A stretch of DNA of 64,000 nucleotides from Kurthia sibirica (GTDB taxonomy: Bacteria; Bacillota; Bacilli; Bacillales_A; Planococcaceae), in the NCBI RefSeq assembly GCF_003143975.1, contig NZ_QFVR01000009.1, positions 1 to 64,000 of the forward strand, read 5' to 3'. A program made the translations under genes and the position numbers. A model generated the notes under the pieces. The model was not told the DNA's origin and searched no databases. It saw nothing but the letters and a program-made list of their open reading frames with translations. Of the stretch, positions 1-8,579 are shown one piece after another (the stretch's first letter is position 1; each line of letters begins with the position of its first letter).

Positions 1-80
1 AGCACCCGGACTGAGCGAAGCGAGGGAGAAGGCTGGAGCCGTGCCCGCGAAAAGCGCCCGCCGGAACGGAATCAACGGCT
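1..80. repeat. GC-rich repeat-like block at the window edge
   Basis: This stretch is clearly richer in G+C than everything around it and has no open frame of note. It contains purine-rich runs such as gagcgaagcgagggagaagg followed by cgcccgccggaacgg. Such blocks resemble the dispersed intergenic repeats of Bacillaceae, but only one copy is visible here and the left edge is cut, so the assignment is tentative. Confidence 0.3.
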
Positions 81-84
81 ACGA

Positions 85-130
85 GAAAAAGCGAGGACAG
101 GAACGAATTTCGTTCCTGTCCTCGCTTTTC
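85..130. terminator. Intrinsic terminator, probably bidirectional
   Basis: A perfect 20-bp inverted repeat (arms 87-106 and 110-129) with a 3-nt loop carries A residues at the left foot and T residues at the right foot, so it can terminate transcription from either side. It probably ends a gene lying to the left of the window. Confidence 0.75.
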
Positions 131-337
131 TGTGCATAAGTGGACTTTTTCAGTGCCCTCATCTGTTCCACCTTCTTTTTAACATGCTAAACCATACGGA
201 AAAAGTAAGTTACACTTGATGATATTTAGAAAATAAAGAAGGCTTGATCCAATTCAATTGTCATTATTAACAAATTATTCACTCTATTTAAAAAATAGTA
301 TATACTAGCAATAGGTCAGCTTCGAAAGGAGCAAAAA

Positions 338-940
338 ATGTCAAGATATAAGTATACACCTACAACGGCAATTAGCGATGGTCAAAATGGCGAAGGTTTT
401 ATGTTGGGGGGCATTCATAGTATCGTAAAAGGACAACGATTGTTTGGGCCTGCGCTTACGGTTAAATTACCAGTTGGAGAAAATGGTGCAATCGTACAAG
501 CAATTGCACAAGCAAAACCTGGCGATGTACTCGTAGTGGATGCTAAGGGAGATATGAATCGTGCAATTGCAGGAGACTTTGTCATCCGCATGATGCAACT
601 TGTCGGGATTGCAGGGCTTGTTGTCGACGGGGTCATTCGAGATCTTACAACAGTTCAAGAATTAGCTTGGCCTGTATTTTGTAAAGGTACTACAGCAGTC
701 GCCGGTGTTAAAAAGGGTGGTGGCATTATAAATACAACAGTAGCTCTTGGTGGTGTTGCTGTTACACCTGGCGATTATATTATGGCAGATGATGATGGTG
801 TCGTTGTTATTCCACAACAGAGTATTGGAGAGGTGATGACGAGAGCGAATGCCAAAATAAGTAGTGATGAGCAACGGGAACATACTGTGCTACAATCTCG
901 TGAAAGTGTTATTGCCTATTTGAAAAAAATGCCAAAATAA
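338..940 (+). CDS. RraA-like family protein (HMG/CHA aldolase fold)
   Basis: The 200-residue protein is in the RraA / 4-hydroxy-4-methyl-2-oxoglutarate aldolase family. The family signature is visible at about residues 78-104: GDFVIRMMQL, then GIAGLVVDG and IRD. The glycine-rich stretch GALTVK-like (here GPALTVK, residues 37-43) and the C-terminal GDYIMADDDGVVVIP are also typical. Members are either metal-dependent aldolases acting on oxaloacetate or HMG-type substrates, or proteins once annotated as demethylmenaquinone methyltransferase or RNase E regulators; the sequence does not tell which. The start follows GAAAGGAGC at 324-332. It is a single gene closed by its own terminator. Function beyond the family is not established. 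Confidence 0.85.
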   Translation: MSRYKYTPTTAISDGQNGEGFMLGGIHSIVKGQRLFGPALTVKLPVGENGAIVQAIAQAKPGDVLVVDAKGDMNRAIAGDFVIRMMQLVGIAGLVVDGVIRDLTTVQELAWPVFCKGTTAVAGVKKGGGIINTTVALGGVAVTPGDYIMADDDGVVVIPQQSIGEVMTRANAKISSDEQREHTVLQSRESVIAYLKKMPK

Positions 941-943
941 AAT

Positions 944-992
944 GAAAAACTATTCCTTACCAAGGTGAAATTGGTGGAGGAATAGTTTTTAT
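944..992 (+). terminator. Terminator of the RraA-like gene
   Basis: Arms aaaaactattcc (945-956) and ggaatagttttt (979-990) pair perfectly, with a nested accaa/ttggt pair, and end in a T run. It lies 5 bases after the stop codon. Confidence 0.85.
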
Positions 993-1286
993 TTTAAAAA
1001 AAATTAAAAATATTAAACTTATTAATCTACTAGGTATTATAATGCACTGTGTTAAATTTATGCAGGATAAAAAGTTTATATAATAGCTTTTATATAGATA
1101 GAAATTTTTCTATAACAAAGTGAGAAGCTTGGTATATGTTCTTTATAAAAAAGAAAAATCATATAGTTTTTTTAAAAGAAAAATGATTTAAAATGAGCGT
1201 GAAGTAGTATGGTTAGTACATTTTATGAATTAATAAAATAGCATATAAATGATTTTTGTAGAAAATATATGTAAAAAGATAGCCTG

Positions 1287-1315
1287 TTGACAGATTTTTA
1301 TAAAAACATTATATT
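1287..1315 (+). promoter_or_regulatory. Sigma-A promoter of the metK-spe operon
   Basis: A consensus -35 TTGACA (1287-1292) is separated by 17 bases from TATATT (1310-1315). Transcription should begin near 1322, giving a leader of about 230 nt before metK. The roughly 290 bases between the preceding terminator and this promoter are AT-rich and show no gene. Confidence 0.75.
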
Positions 1316-1321
1316 GATTCC

Positions 1322-1516
1322 AGCATAAATAGAGTGTCTGTCTTATTAATAGCCGTTGAGACGAGGGGTCGAAGATACGGTGGCAAACCAATTTAATTCA
1401 ACAGAATTAAATCATGGGGCCCAACCTGAGCACGAAGCAATAGCTTTGTGAACAATAAGAGGAGAAGCAGCTGATATTAATCGAAGCTTTCCTTGAGGTT
1501 GAGGATAGCTTTTTTT
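1322..1516 (+). ncRNA. Structured 5' leader RNA of the metK-spe operon, candidate riboswitch/attenuator
   Basis: The leader can close a basal stem (ATTAATA 1345-1351 with TATTAAT 1475-1481). It holds two clean hairpins: ATTTAATTC/GAATTAAAT with loop AACA (1391-1412) and CACGAAGC/GCTTTGTG with loop AATA (1431-1450). Purine-rich unpaired segments including GGTGGCAAACC and GGGGCCCAACC lie between. It ends in an intrinsic terminator at 1484-1516. An alternative pairing of AGGAGAAGC (1460-1468) with GCTTTCCT (1486-1493) would break the terminator, as expected of an antiterminator. I could not match it to S-box, SMK, lysine, ykkC or other classes I know; SAM or a polyamine would be the logical ligand given the genes, which is inference. 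Confidence 0.6.
1484..1516 (+). terminator. Attenuator terminator in the metK-spe leader
   Basis: Arms AAGCTTTCCT (1484-1493) and AGGATAGCTT (1502-1511) pair at 9 of 10 positions around an 8-nt loop and are followed by a run of T up to 1516. It sits 40 bases before the metK start, so it can only control the operon downstream. Confidence 0.8.
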
Positions 1517-1555
1517 GTGCCTAAAAATATTACTATTTGTTAGGAGTGGTTAATT

Positions 1556-2743
1556 ATGGAGGAAAAAATTTTATTTACTTCCGAATCAGTATCAGAAGGA
1601 CATCCGGATAAAATTGCCGATCAAATTTCAGATGCAGTGTTGGATGCTGCCTTGTCACAGGATCCTTTTGCTCGGGTAGCATGCGAGGTTTTTAATACGA
1701 CGAATACCGTTATTATTGGTGGAGAAATTACGACGACAGCCATTTTGGATTTTGAAGAAATAGCAAGAAATACATTATTGGAAATTGGATACAATGACGA
1801 TTGTTTAGGAATAGATGGACGACGATGTCATGTACAAGTACTCGTACATAGTCAATCACCAGATATTGCTGTAGGTGTAGATGCTTCAAGTGATACGCAG
1901 GATATTGGTGCTGGAGATCAAGGGATTATGTTTGGTTATGCAACAAATGAAACGGAAAACTTCATGCCACTTGCTATTGAAATGGCACATACACTTGTTC
2001 GTCAAGCATCCGCACTGAGAAAAGAGGGTCTTTTCAAATGGGCGAGACCAGATATGAAATCGCAGGTTACCATCGATTATTCAGACGCCTTAAAACCAAA
2101 GATTGCAACCATTTTAATGTCTATTCAACATGATGAACAAATGATTGACGATGAGTTTAAGTCCTATGTTAAAAAACAGATTGTTTTAAAAACAGCACGT
2201 CAATTCAATATGAATGAGGACTTCACTTTGTTAATCAATCCAACAGGCCGTTTTGTAGTAGGTGGGCCGCATGGTGATGCTGGACTGACAGGGCGTAAAA
2301 TTATTGTCGATACCTATGGAGGAGCGGCGCGTCATGGTGGTGGAGCATTCTCTGGTAAGGATTGCACGAAGGTAGATCGTTCGGCAGCGTATGCAGCAAG
2401 ATATATTGCCAAAAATATTGTTGCTGCAAAATTAGCAGACAAATGCGAAATTCAATTATCGTACGCTATAGGTGTTAGTGAACCAATAAGTATTGCAGTA
2501 GAAACTTTTGGGACAGGCAAGATAGCCGAAAGTAAACTGTTAGCGGCTATTCGTCAAGAATTTAATCTTACGCCTGCAGGCATAATTGATATGTTGGATT
2601 TAAGAACCGCTCAATATAGACAAGTTGCGGCGTATGGTCATTTTGGTCGTGGTGATTTACAACTACCTTGGGAAGAAACAAATCGTGTAACAGCATTACT
2701 ACAGGCAATAGGGAAATGCGAGCCAGTAGGGGCCGCACGATGA
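1556..2743 (+). CDS. metK: S-adenosylmethionine synthetase
   Basis: Makes S-adenosylmethionine from methionine and ATP. The 395-residue length is normal for MetK. The N-terminal FTSESVSEGHPDKIADQISD (ATP/Mg binding), the hexapeptide GAGDQG (about residue 122) and the P-loop-like GGGAFSGKD (about 262-270) are intact, so the enzyme should be active. The start follows TAGGAGTGG. It is the first gene of a polyamine operon and overlaps speA by 4 bases (ATGA). The middle of the protein is rather divergent from typical Bacillus MetK, and its operon position suggests a dedicated second copy supplying SAM to SpeD; whether the genome has another metK cannot be seen here. Confidence 0.95.
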   Translation: MEEKILFTSESVSEGHPDKIADQISDAVLDAALSQDPFARVACEVFNTTNTVIIGGEITTTAILDFEEIARNTLLEIGYNDDCLGIDGRRCHVQVLVHSQSPDIAVGVDASSDTQDIGAGDQGIMFGYATNETENFMPLAIEMAHTLVRQASALRKEGLFKWARPDMKSQVTIDYSDALKPKIATILMSIQHDEQMIDDEFKSYVKKQIVLKTARQFNMNEDFTLLINPTGRFVVGGPHGDAGLTGRKIIVDTYGGAARHGGGAFSGKDCTKVDRSAAYAARYIAKNIVAAKLADKCEIQLSYAIGVSEPISIAVETFGTGKIAESKLLAAIRQEFNLTPAGIIDMLDLRTAQYRQVAAYGHFGRGDLQLPWEETNRVTALLQAIGKCEPVGAAR

Positions 2744-4245
2744 ACAATAGTATCGTACAAGAAGACGTTGTTGGCACACAACAACTTGTTGAAGAACAGC
2801 GCAATATGCCCTTGTTTAATGCTTTAGTGAATTATGCAAATGCTCATGCACTAGCATTTGATGTTCCCGGACATAAAATGGGGATGTTACAATCTCCCCT
2901 TTCGGATGTATTGGGTGAAATGACGATGCGTATGGATGTCAATTCAATGCAAGAATTGGATTTATTAAGTCATCCACAATCGGTGATCGGTCATGCGCAG
3001 CAATTAGCCGCGCAAGCCTTTTCTGCAGATGAAGCCTTTTTCCTTGTTAATGGAACAACAGTCGGTATTTTGGCGATGATTATGGCTGTTTGCGCACCAG
3101 GTGATTCGATTATTTTGCCGAGAAATGCCCATCGTTCAGTTATAGATGGCTTAATGATGAGTGGTGCAAAACCGATTTTTGTACAACCAGTAATCGATGA
3201 ACGATTTGGAATCGCACACGGCGTATCGGAGTTGGCTGTCAAAGATGCGCTTTATGATCATCCTCAAGCCAAAGTATTGCTACTTTGTTATCCAAGCTAT
3301 TTTGGCTCTATGAGTCAACTTGCAAAAATTTGCCAGCTTGCGCATGAACAACAGGTTACAGTTATTGTCGATGCAGCACATGGTGCACATTTAGGTTTTA
3401 TGAATGAGGATTTTCTTGATGTGATGATGGCTGGTGCTGATATGGCAACTGTGAGCATGCATAAAACAGGGGGGTCCCTAACCCAAAGTTCTATGTTACT
3501 AGTAAATAATACAAGAGTTAATAGTAACCATGTGAAAAAAATATTGAATATGTTACAGACAACAAGTGCGAATTATTTACTTATGTCGTCATTAGATGTT
3601 GCTAGGCAGCAGTTAGTTTTACATGGTAGAGAGCATTTTAAACGTTTAAAACCGCTAGTAGAAAAAGCGATTGCTACTATCGAATCTGCTGGTCGAATGG
3701 AAGTATTAAAAGAATCGTATATGCAGCGACAATTCGCTCAAAATCACGATTGGACAAAACTAGTTATTCGTGTAAATGATTTGGGCATGACAGGCTTTGA
3801 TGTCTATGCGATGTTAAAAACACACTATAATATCCAAGTAGAATTAGCGGAGAGCTATGTTATTGTGGCGGTCATATCGATGGCTGATGATGATGAGTCG
3901 TTGCACCGGCTAGTAGCAGCATTAAAAGATGTAGAGAAAAAAGCACATGCTACGTTAGTAGTACCCATTCAAAAAATAAAACCAATGACAATGAATGAGG
4001 TGATCCTGTCGCCGCGAGAGGCTTTTTACGCCGAGCAGGAAACAATAGCGATTACTGCATCCATCGGGCGAATAAGCGCTGATTCATTAATGATTTATCC
4101 CCCAGGAATTCCACTTGTTATTCCAGGAGAAATGATATCACAAAAGGTAATTGATGAATATTTTTACTACTGTCAAAATGTTGGCGATGTGTTAATAGAG
4201 TCACAGAAAGCGCATCATATTTCTGTAATAAAGGAGATGGGATAA
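2740..4245 (+). CDS. speA: Arginine decarboxylase, Orn/Lys/Arg decarboxylase family
   Basis: PLP-dependent fold-type I decarboxylase of 501 residues, close in length to Bacillus SpeA (about 490). The cofactor lysine lies in SMHKTGGSLTQSS, and DAAHGAHLGF is the conserved Asp/His segment before it. The C-terminal domain has the family stretch YPPGIPLVIPGE. Arginine rather than lysine or ornithine is the likely substrate because an agmatinase (speB) closes the operon, so arginine to agmatine to putrescine is complete here. I chose the ATG at 2740, which overlaps the metK stop and has TAGGGG upstream; a start at 2668 would need a 76-base overlap. Confidence 0.9.
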   Translation: MNNSIVQEDVVGTQQLVEEQRNMPLFNALVNYANAHALAFDVPGHKMGMLQSPLSDVLGEMTMRMDVNSMQELDLLSHPQSVIGHAQQLAAQAFSADEAFFLVNGTTVGILAMIMAVCAPGDSIILPRNAHRSVIDGLMMSGAKPIFVQPVIDERFGIAHGVSELAVKDALYDHPQAKVLLLCYPSYFGSMSQLAKICQLAHEQQVTVIVDAAHGAHLGFMNEDFLDVMMAGADMATVSMHKTGGSLTQSSMLLVNNTRVNSNHVKKILNMLQTTSANYLLMSSLDVARQQLVLHGREHFKRLKPLVEKAIATIESAGRMEVLKESYMQRQFAQNHDWTKLVIRVNDLGMTGFDVYAMLKTHYNIQVELAESYVIVAVISMADDDESLHRLVAALKDVEKKAHATLVVPIQKIKPMTMNEVILSPREAFYAEQETIAITASIGRISADSLMIYPPGIPLVIPGEMISQKVIDEYFYYCQNVGDVLIESQKAHHISVIKEMG

Positions 4246-4246
4246 T

Positions 4247-4678
4247 ATGGGGTTAGAATTAAAAACACTGGGTATACACGTACTAATCGAATTTTACGGT
4301 TGCCCACGTACGATTATTGAAAATAATTCATTGATTGAAGAGAGTATGCGAGGTGCAGCAGATTATTCAGGAGCAACGATTGTAGAGTCTGTATTTCATC
4401 ATTTCAATCCATATGGTGTTTCGGGTGCTGTTATTATTGAAGAATCACATTTAACTATTCATACTTGGCCGGAATATGGTTTTGCTTCGGTCGATGTCTA
4501 TACATGTGGAGAATCGGTGAATCCTTGGATGGCAGCAGATTATTTATCCGAGAAACTACAAGCTAAAAAAACGGAGTCATTTGAAGTTCCTCGTGGTATG
4601 GCAGATAAAATCCGCCAATTTGCCGAACAAGAAATTACAGCAATACAAGTAAAAGCAGAATTGGAGCGTGTCAAATAA
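4247..4678 (+). CDS. speD: S-adenosylmethionine decarboxylase proenzyme, class 1B
   Basis: Produces decarboxylated SAM, the aminopropyl donor for spermidine. The 143-residue protein is a bacterial class 1B proenzyme that cleaves itself between Glu66 and Ser67 in the motif EESHLTIHTWPE; Ser67 becomes the pyruvoyl group, while His72 and Cys87 (in DVYTCG) match the processing and proton-donor residues of the family. AAGGAG lies 11 bases upstream of the ATG. It starts one base after the speA stop and overlaps speE by one base, showing tight translational coupling. Confidence 0.95.
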   Translation: MGLELKTLGIHVLIEFYGCPRTIIENNSLIEESMRGAADYSGATIVESVFHHFNPYGVSGAVIIEESHLTIHTWPEYGFASVDVYTCGESVNPWMAADYLSEKLQAKKTESFEVPRGMADKIRQFAEQEITAIQVKAELERVK

Positions 4679-5532
4679 TGAAATGGTATACCGAAAAGTG
4701 GAGTGAGCAATGTAAGTTTTCATTAGGTTATGATGAGCATATTCATAGTGAAAAAACTGCTTTTCAACAAATAGATTTTTATAAAGGACGGGAGTTTGGA
4801 ACATTTTTTACTTTGGATGGTTTAATGATGGTCAATGAAAAAGATGAATTCATTTATCATGATATGATTGTCCATCCTGCTTTTGCTACGAATCCTATGA
4901 TTAAACATGTGTTAATTATTGGTGGTGGTGACGGAGGTACGGCACGTGAAGTATTACGCTATCCGACAGTGGAAAAAGTCGTTATGGCTGAAATTGATGA
5001 GCGAGTATTTCGTTTGAGTCAGCAGTATTTACCACTGACAGCAGCTGGTATTGAAGAAGATCAGCGTATGACGCTACATTTTGAAGATGGTTTACAATAT
5101 GTACGCAATGCACCAGATGCATCATTCGACTTAATATTGGTTGATTCAACTGACCCGATTTCTGTAGGTGAAGGCTTGTTTACAACGGAGTTTTACAAGC
5201 AATGTTACCGTGTTTTAAACGATACAGGGATTTTAATCAATCAACATGAATCACCCTATTTTGAAGAATATGCTGAGAATATGCGCAAAGCACGTAATAA
5301 AATTAAAGCTATTTTCCCACTAACAAAGGTCTATCAATATCATATGCCAACCTATCCATCTGGTCATTGGTTATTTGGTTTTGCGTCCAAATCATTTGAT
5401 CCAATCGCTGACATAAAAATTGCTCAATGGAAAAAATTCTCTTTAAAAACAAAGTACTACAATACAGATTTGCATATTGGTGCATTTGCCTTGCCGAATT
5501 ATGTAAAAGAGGAGTTGGCAAGTGAAGACTAA
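4678..5532 (+). CDS. speE: Spermidine synthase (putrescine aminopropyltransferase)
   Basis: Transfers the aminopropyl group from decarboxylated SAM to putrescine. The 284-residue length and the motifs fit SpeE: nucleotide-binding GGGDGGTAREV (about residues 81-91), the following acidic EIDERV, and the catalytic DSTDPISVGEG (about 158-168). The ATG overlaps the speD stop (TAATG) and GGAG lies 12 bases upstream. The end overlaps the speB GTG start by 11 bases. Confidence 0.95.
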   Translation: MKWYTEKWSEQCKFSLGYDEHIHSEKTAFQQIDFYKGREFGTFFTLDGLMMVNEKDEFIYHDMIVHPAFATNPMIKHVLIIGGGDGGTAREVLRYPTVEKVVMAEIDERVFRLSQQYLPLTAAGIEEDQRMTLHFEDGLQYVRNAPDASFDLILVDSTDPISVGEGLFTTEFYKQCYRVLNDTGILINQHESPYFEEYAENMRKARNKIKAIFPLTKVYQYHMPTYPSGHWLFGFASKSFDPIADIKIAQWKKFSLKTKYYNTDLHIGAFALPNYVKEELASED

Positions 5533-6382
5533 GGTGCAGAATATTTCAACATTCATCGGTTGTCATACTAACTATGAAAAAAGTAACCTCGTCTTGTTTG
5601 GTATTCCATTTGATGGAACGACTAGTTTTAGACCTGGTACGCGCTTTGCTATGCAAGCAATTCGTTCGGATTCATACGGTTTGGAATCTTATTCTCCTTA
5701 TTTAGACATGGATTTGGAAGAACAGAACATCTTTGATGGTGGCGATCTTGAACTCGCATTGGGAAATACTGAAAAGGTTTTGCAAACTATAGAAAATTTT
5801 ACAGTTGAATTACTGGATGATCAAAAAAAATTTCTAATGGTAGGTGGCGAACATTTAGTTAGTTTACCTACTATAAAGGCTACTTTTGAGAAATACCCTA
5901 ATTTACATGTTATCCATATTGATGCACATACCGATCTTCGTGAAGATTATTTGGGCGAAAAATTATCACATGCATCAGTTATGCGACGTTGTCATGAGTT
6001 TTTAGGAGATGACCGAATTTTTCAGTTTGGTATTCGTTCAGGGCTAAAAGAAGAATTTGAATGGGCTAAAAAACATACACATTTAGAAAAATTCACATTA
6101 AAAACATTACCAGAAGTTGTCGCTCAATTAAGTAATATGCCCGTATACATTACGATCGATTTGGATGTTTTAGACCCAGGCGTTTTCCCAGGTACCGGAA
6201 CACCAGAACCAGGTGGTATAACATATCGTGAATTATTACAAGCAATTGGTACGCTACAGTCGTTAAAACATATCGTGGCAGCAGATATTGTGGAGCTGTC
6301 ACCACAATATGATCCATCAGGTGCTTCAACGGCAGCAGCGTGTAAAACAATTCGTGAAATGCTCCTAATTTTGAGCAAGTAA
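5522..6382 (+). CDS. speB: Agmatinase
   Basis: Hydrolyses agmatine to putrescine and urea. A 286-residue ureohydrolase with all manganese-ligand motifs: GGEHLVSLP, IDAHTDLREDYLG and TIDLDVLDPG followed by GTGTPEPGG. It starts with GTG inside the end of speE, with GAGGAG upstream. Putting agmatinase last, after SpeA, SpeD and SpeE, gives a complete arginine-to-spermidine route in one operon. A strong terminator follows directly. Confidence 0.95.
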   Translation: MKTKVQNISTFIGCHTNYEKSNLVLFGIPFDGTTSFRPGTRFAMQAIRSDSYGLESYSPYLDMDLEEQNIFDGGDLELALGNTEKVLQTIENFTVELLDDQKKFLMVGGEHLVSLPTIKATFEKYPNLHVIHIDAHTDLREDYLGEKLSHASVMRRCHEFLGDDRIFQFGIRSGLKEEFEWAKKHTHLEKFTLKTLPEVVAQLSNMPVYITIDLDVLDPGVFPGTGTPEPGGITYRELLQAIGTLQSLKHIVAADIVELSPQYDPSGASTAAACKTIREMLLILSK

Positions 6383-6440
6383 ATAGTGTAGAGGATTTAC
6401 TGCAGATTGACTAATTGCAGGGAACCTCTACACTATTTTC
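6381..6440 (+). terminator. Terminator of the metK-spe operon
   Basis: Arms aaatagtgtagagg (6381-6394) and cctctacactattt (6425-6438) pair perfectly, with a nested ctgca/tgcag stem. The stop codon of speB overlaps the first base. Confidence 0.85.
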
Positions 6441-6606
6441 AATAAGTTGGATAAATTGACATAATCAGTGGATGAAGATAATGTTTAACGTAGACAGTGT
6501 GTTTCGTTAGGGGGAATATGAAATCAATGCATATAGAGAAATTTTTCGACCAAAGGGTTCACTAGCTTTTTCACTAGCCGGGCTAATCGCTAGATTTTCA
6601 ATTTCT

Positions 6607-7698
6607 ATGATGGGGATTGGTATTGTCACGATGTTATCACAAATTAATGGAGAATATTGGTTAGCTGGTTCCGTTGCTGCTACTTTTGCAATTTCATCGG
6701 CATTACTAGCGCCACAAATTGCTAGATTAGCAGATCGTTTTGGTCAGTCAAAAGTACTTTTACCATCATCGGCAGTCACGACTGTTGCCGTAATTATGTT
6801 GTTACTTTTAACTTATTTTGAAGCGCCAAATTGGTCATTGTTTATTGCTGCAGCAGCGGCAGGGTGGATTCCTAATATGTCAGCAATGGTTCGTACACGC
6901 TGGGCCCATATTTATGCCGGTGACAAAAAACTTCGTACAGCATTTTCTTTTGAATCGGTAATGGATGAGGTTAGTTTTATTTTTGGCCCGATTTTTGCAA
7001 TTGGTTTGAGCGTAGGGGTATTTCCAGAAGCAGCACCACTCGTAGCAATCTTTTTTTTAGTATGTGGCGCAATTTGGTTAACACAACAAAAAAATACAGA
7101 ACCTACCGTAAAAAAAATAGATAGTATGACAGTAAAACCAGTCATTACAAATGGATCAATTATTTGTTTAATTGCTATATTGACATCGGTTGGAGCGATA
7201 TTTGGTACAGTCGATGTAACAAGTGTCGCATTCGCAGAGCAAGCGGGTAATACCGTTGCTGCCAGCTATATACTGTCAATCTATGCCATTGGTTCCTGTT
7301 TGGCAGGTATAGTTTTTGGGCTACTGAATAGCGCATACTCCTTACGGAAACAATTAATCACTGTTATTATTTTAGTCAGCATATCGCTTGTACCACTCTT
7401 ATTTATTCAGTCGATTGCTCAGCTGATGATTGTCGTATTTTTCTCTGGACTTTTTGTAGCACCTACGATGATTGTGACAATGACTTTAGTACAACAAGTC
7501 GTCCCAAAAGAACAGCTCACGGAAGGGATGACTTGGGCAACAGCCGGTCTTGGGATAGGTGTTGCTATTGGTTCGTCAATCGCAGGTACGGTAATTGATT
7601 TATACGGTTCACAAAATGGCTTTTCGGTAGCGGTTGGAGCGAGTATAATCGGTGTTGTAATCGTATTAGGAGGCTATCGCTTATTAAAGACTTGCTAG
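6607..7698 (+). CDS. MFS transporter with a probable frameshift at the start
   Basis: Major facilitator superfamily permease with about 12 hydrophobic segments, the loop-2/3 type signature ADRFGQSK (about residues 42-49) and the domain-linker arginine region WAHIYAG. The substrate is unknown. The annotated ATG at 6607 has no ribosome binding site and would cut into the first membrane helix. Codons in the same frame further upstream read on as NAYREIFRPKGSLAFSLAGL, which is the expected N-terminus, but there is no ATG in frame. A good AGGGGG site is followed by an ATG at 6518 in another frame; one missing base near 6527 would join the two. The gene is therefore either damaged or the sequence has an error. 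Confidence 0.7.
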   Translation: MMGIGIVTMLSQINGEYWLAGSVAATFAISSALLAPQIARLADRFGQSKVLLPSSAVTTVAVIMLLLLTYFEAPNWSLFIAAAAAGWIPNMSAMVRTRWAHIYAGDKKLRTAFSFESVMDEVSFIFGPIFAIGLSVGVFPEAAPLVAIFFLVCGAIWLTQQKNTEPTVKKIDSMTVKPVITNGSIICLIAILTSVGAIFGTVDVTSVAFAEQAGNTVAASYILSIYAIGSCLAGIVFGLLNSAYSLRKQLITVIILVSISLVPLLFIQSIAQLMIVVFFSGLFVAPTMIVTMTLVQQVVPKEQLTEGMTWATAGLGIGVAIGSSIAGTVIDLYGSQNGFSVAVGASIIGVVIVLGGYRLLKTC

Positions 7699-7793
7699 TA
7701 GTAGGTTAGCATGAAGGAACTAAATGTATAAAAAAGAATATTTTGTGGTATAAGTATAGAGAAGGATAAAAATGAGTAGAGGAGAGGTTTATG

Positions 7794-8342
7794 ATGTCGA
7801 AAAAAATATTGATTATTGCTGGGGACGCTGTGGAAGCATTGGAAATTTATTATCCATATTACCGCTGCTTAGAAGCAGGGTTTGACGTAACAATTGCTGC
7901 GCCAACTGTAAAGAAAGTACAAACAGTATTACATGATTTTGTCGATGGAATGGATACGTATATTGAAAGAACAGCATACGGTTTAGATGCCACTGCTGCA
8001 TTTAGTGATGTTAATCCCGCGGATTTTGATGGTTTGATTATTCCGGGTGGTAGAATGCCAGAATATATTCGATTAAATGACGAGATCCCTAGCATTGTCG
8101 GACATTTCTTTGAAGCACAAAAGCCAATTGCTGCTGTTTGTCATGCTGCTCAAATCTTGGCAGTAATTCCACAAGCGCTACAAGGTCGTTCTTTAACCGC
8201 TTATATTGCATGTAAACCAGAAGTAATCGCTGCAGGAGCAACATATATTGATGAGCCAGTGCACACGGACAAAAATCTTGTGAGTGGTCATGCATGGCCA
8301 GACTTACCAGGTTTAATGCGTGAATTCATGAAATTATTTTAA
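7794..8342 (+). CDS. DJ-1/PfpI family protein
   Basis: A 182-residue class I glutamine amidotransferase-like protein. Visible features are the N-terminal beta strand KKILIIAGD followed by the conserved acidic residue in AVEALE, the sheet-end motif IIPGGRMPEY, and the nucleophile elbow AAVCHAAQ with the reactive Cys at about residue 116. Family members act as deglycases, chaperones or proteases; the natural substrate cannot be told from the sequence. Two consecutive ATG codons are present (7791 and 7794); GGAGAGG at 7781-7787 is better spaced for the second. It stands alone between the MFS gene and decayed DNA. Confidence 0.85.
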   Translation: MSKKILIIAGDAVEALEIYYPYYRCLEAGFDVTIAAPTVKKVQTVLHDFVDGMDTYIERTAYGLDATAAFSDVNPADFDGLIIPGGRMPEYIRLNDEIPSIVGHFFEAQKPIAAVCHAAQILAVIPQALQGRSLTAYIACKPEVIAAGATYIDEPVHTDKNLVSGHAWPDLPGLMREFMKLF

Positions 8343-8450
8343 GAAATATAGAGAAGCGACTAGAATAAAACCTTAGCCAAAATTAAAAGGAATACCACAT
8401 ATGTCGCGACTGAACCCGCAATACTGGACAGTCACAAAAAAGCATGTCCC

Positions 8451-8490
8451 AACCAGTTTTCGATAATTTATCGGAGACTGGTTGTTTAGT
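8451..8490 (+). terminator. Hairpin, weak terminator candidate
   Basis: AACCAGT (8451-8457) pairs with ACTGGTT (8477-8483), with an inner TCGAT/ATCGG pair, followed by a short T-containing tail. The rest of 8343-8579 shows no gene. Confidence 0.4.
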
Positions 8491-8579
8491 TTCAATTGAA
8501 TTCGAGAAGAGTTCTAATAAGGTAGGTCATCTTTGACAGTATGTTCAACAATGGCTATTGTTGTTCGAGTTAGAATGTT

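Noticed and set aside
1322-1516. c-di-GMP-I (GEMM) or S-box riboswitch for the metK-spe leader, because of the ggtggcaaacc segment
   Set aside because: Only the GCAAACC-like piece fits; the other invariant GEMM segments and all S-box core motifs are missing.
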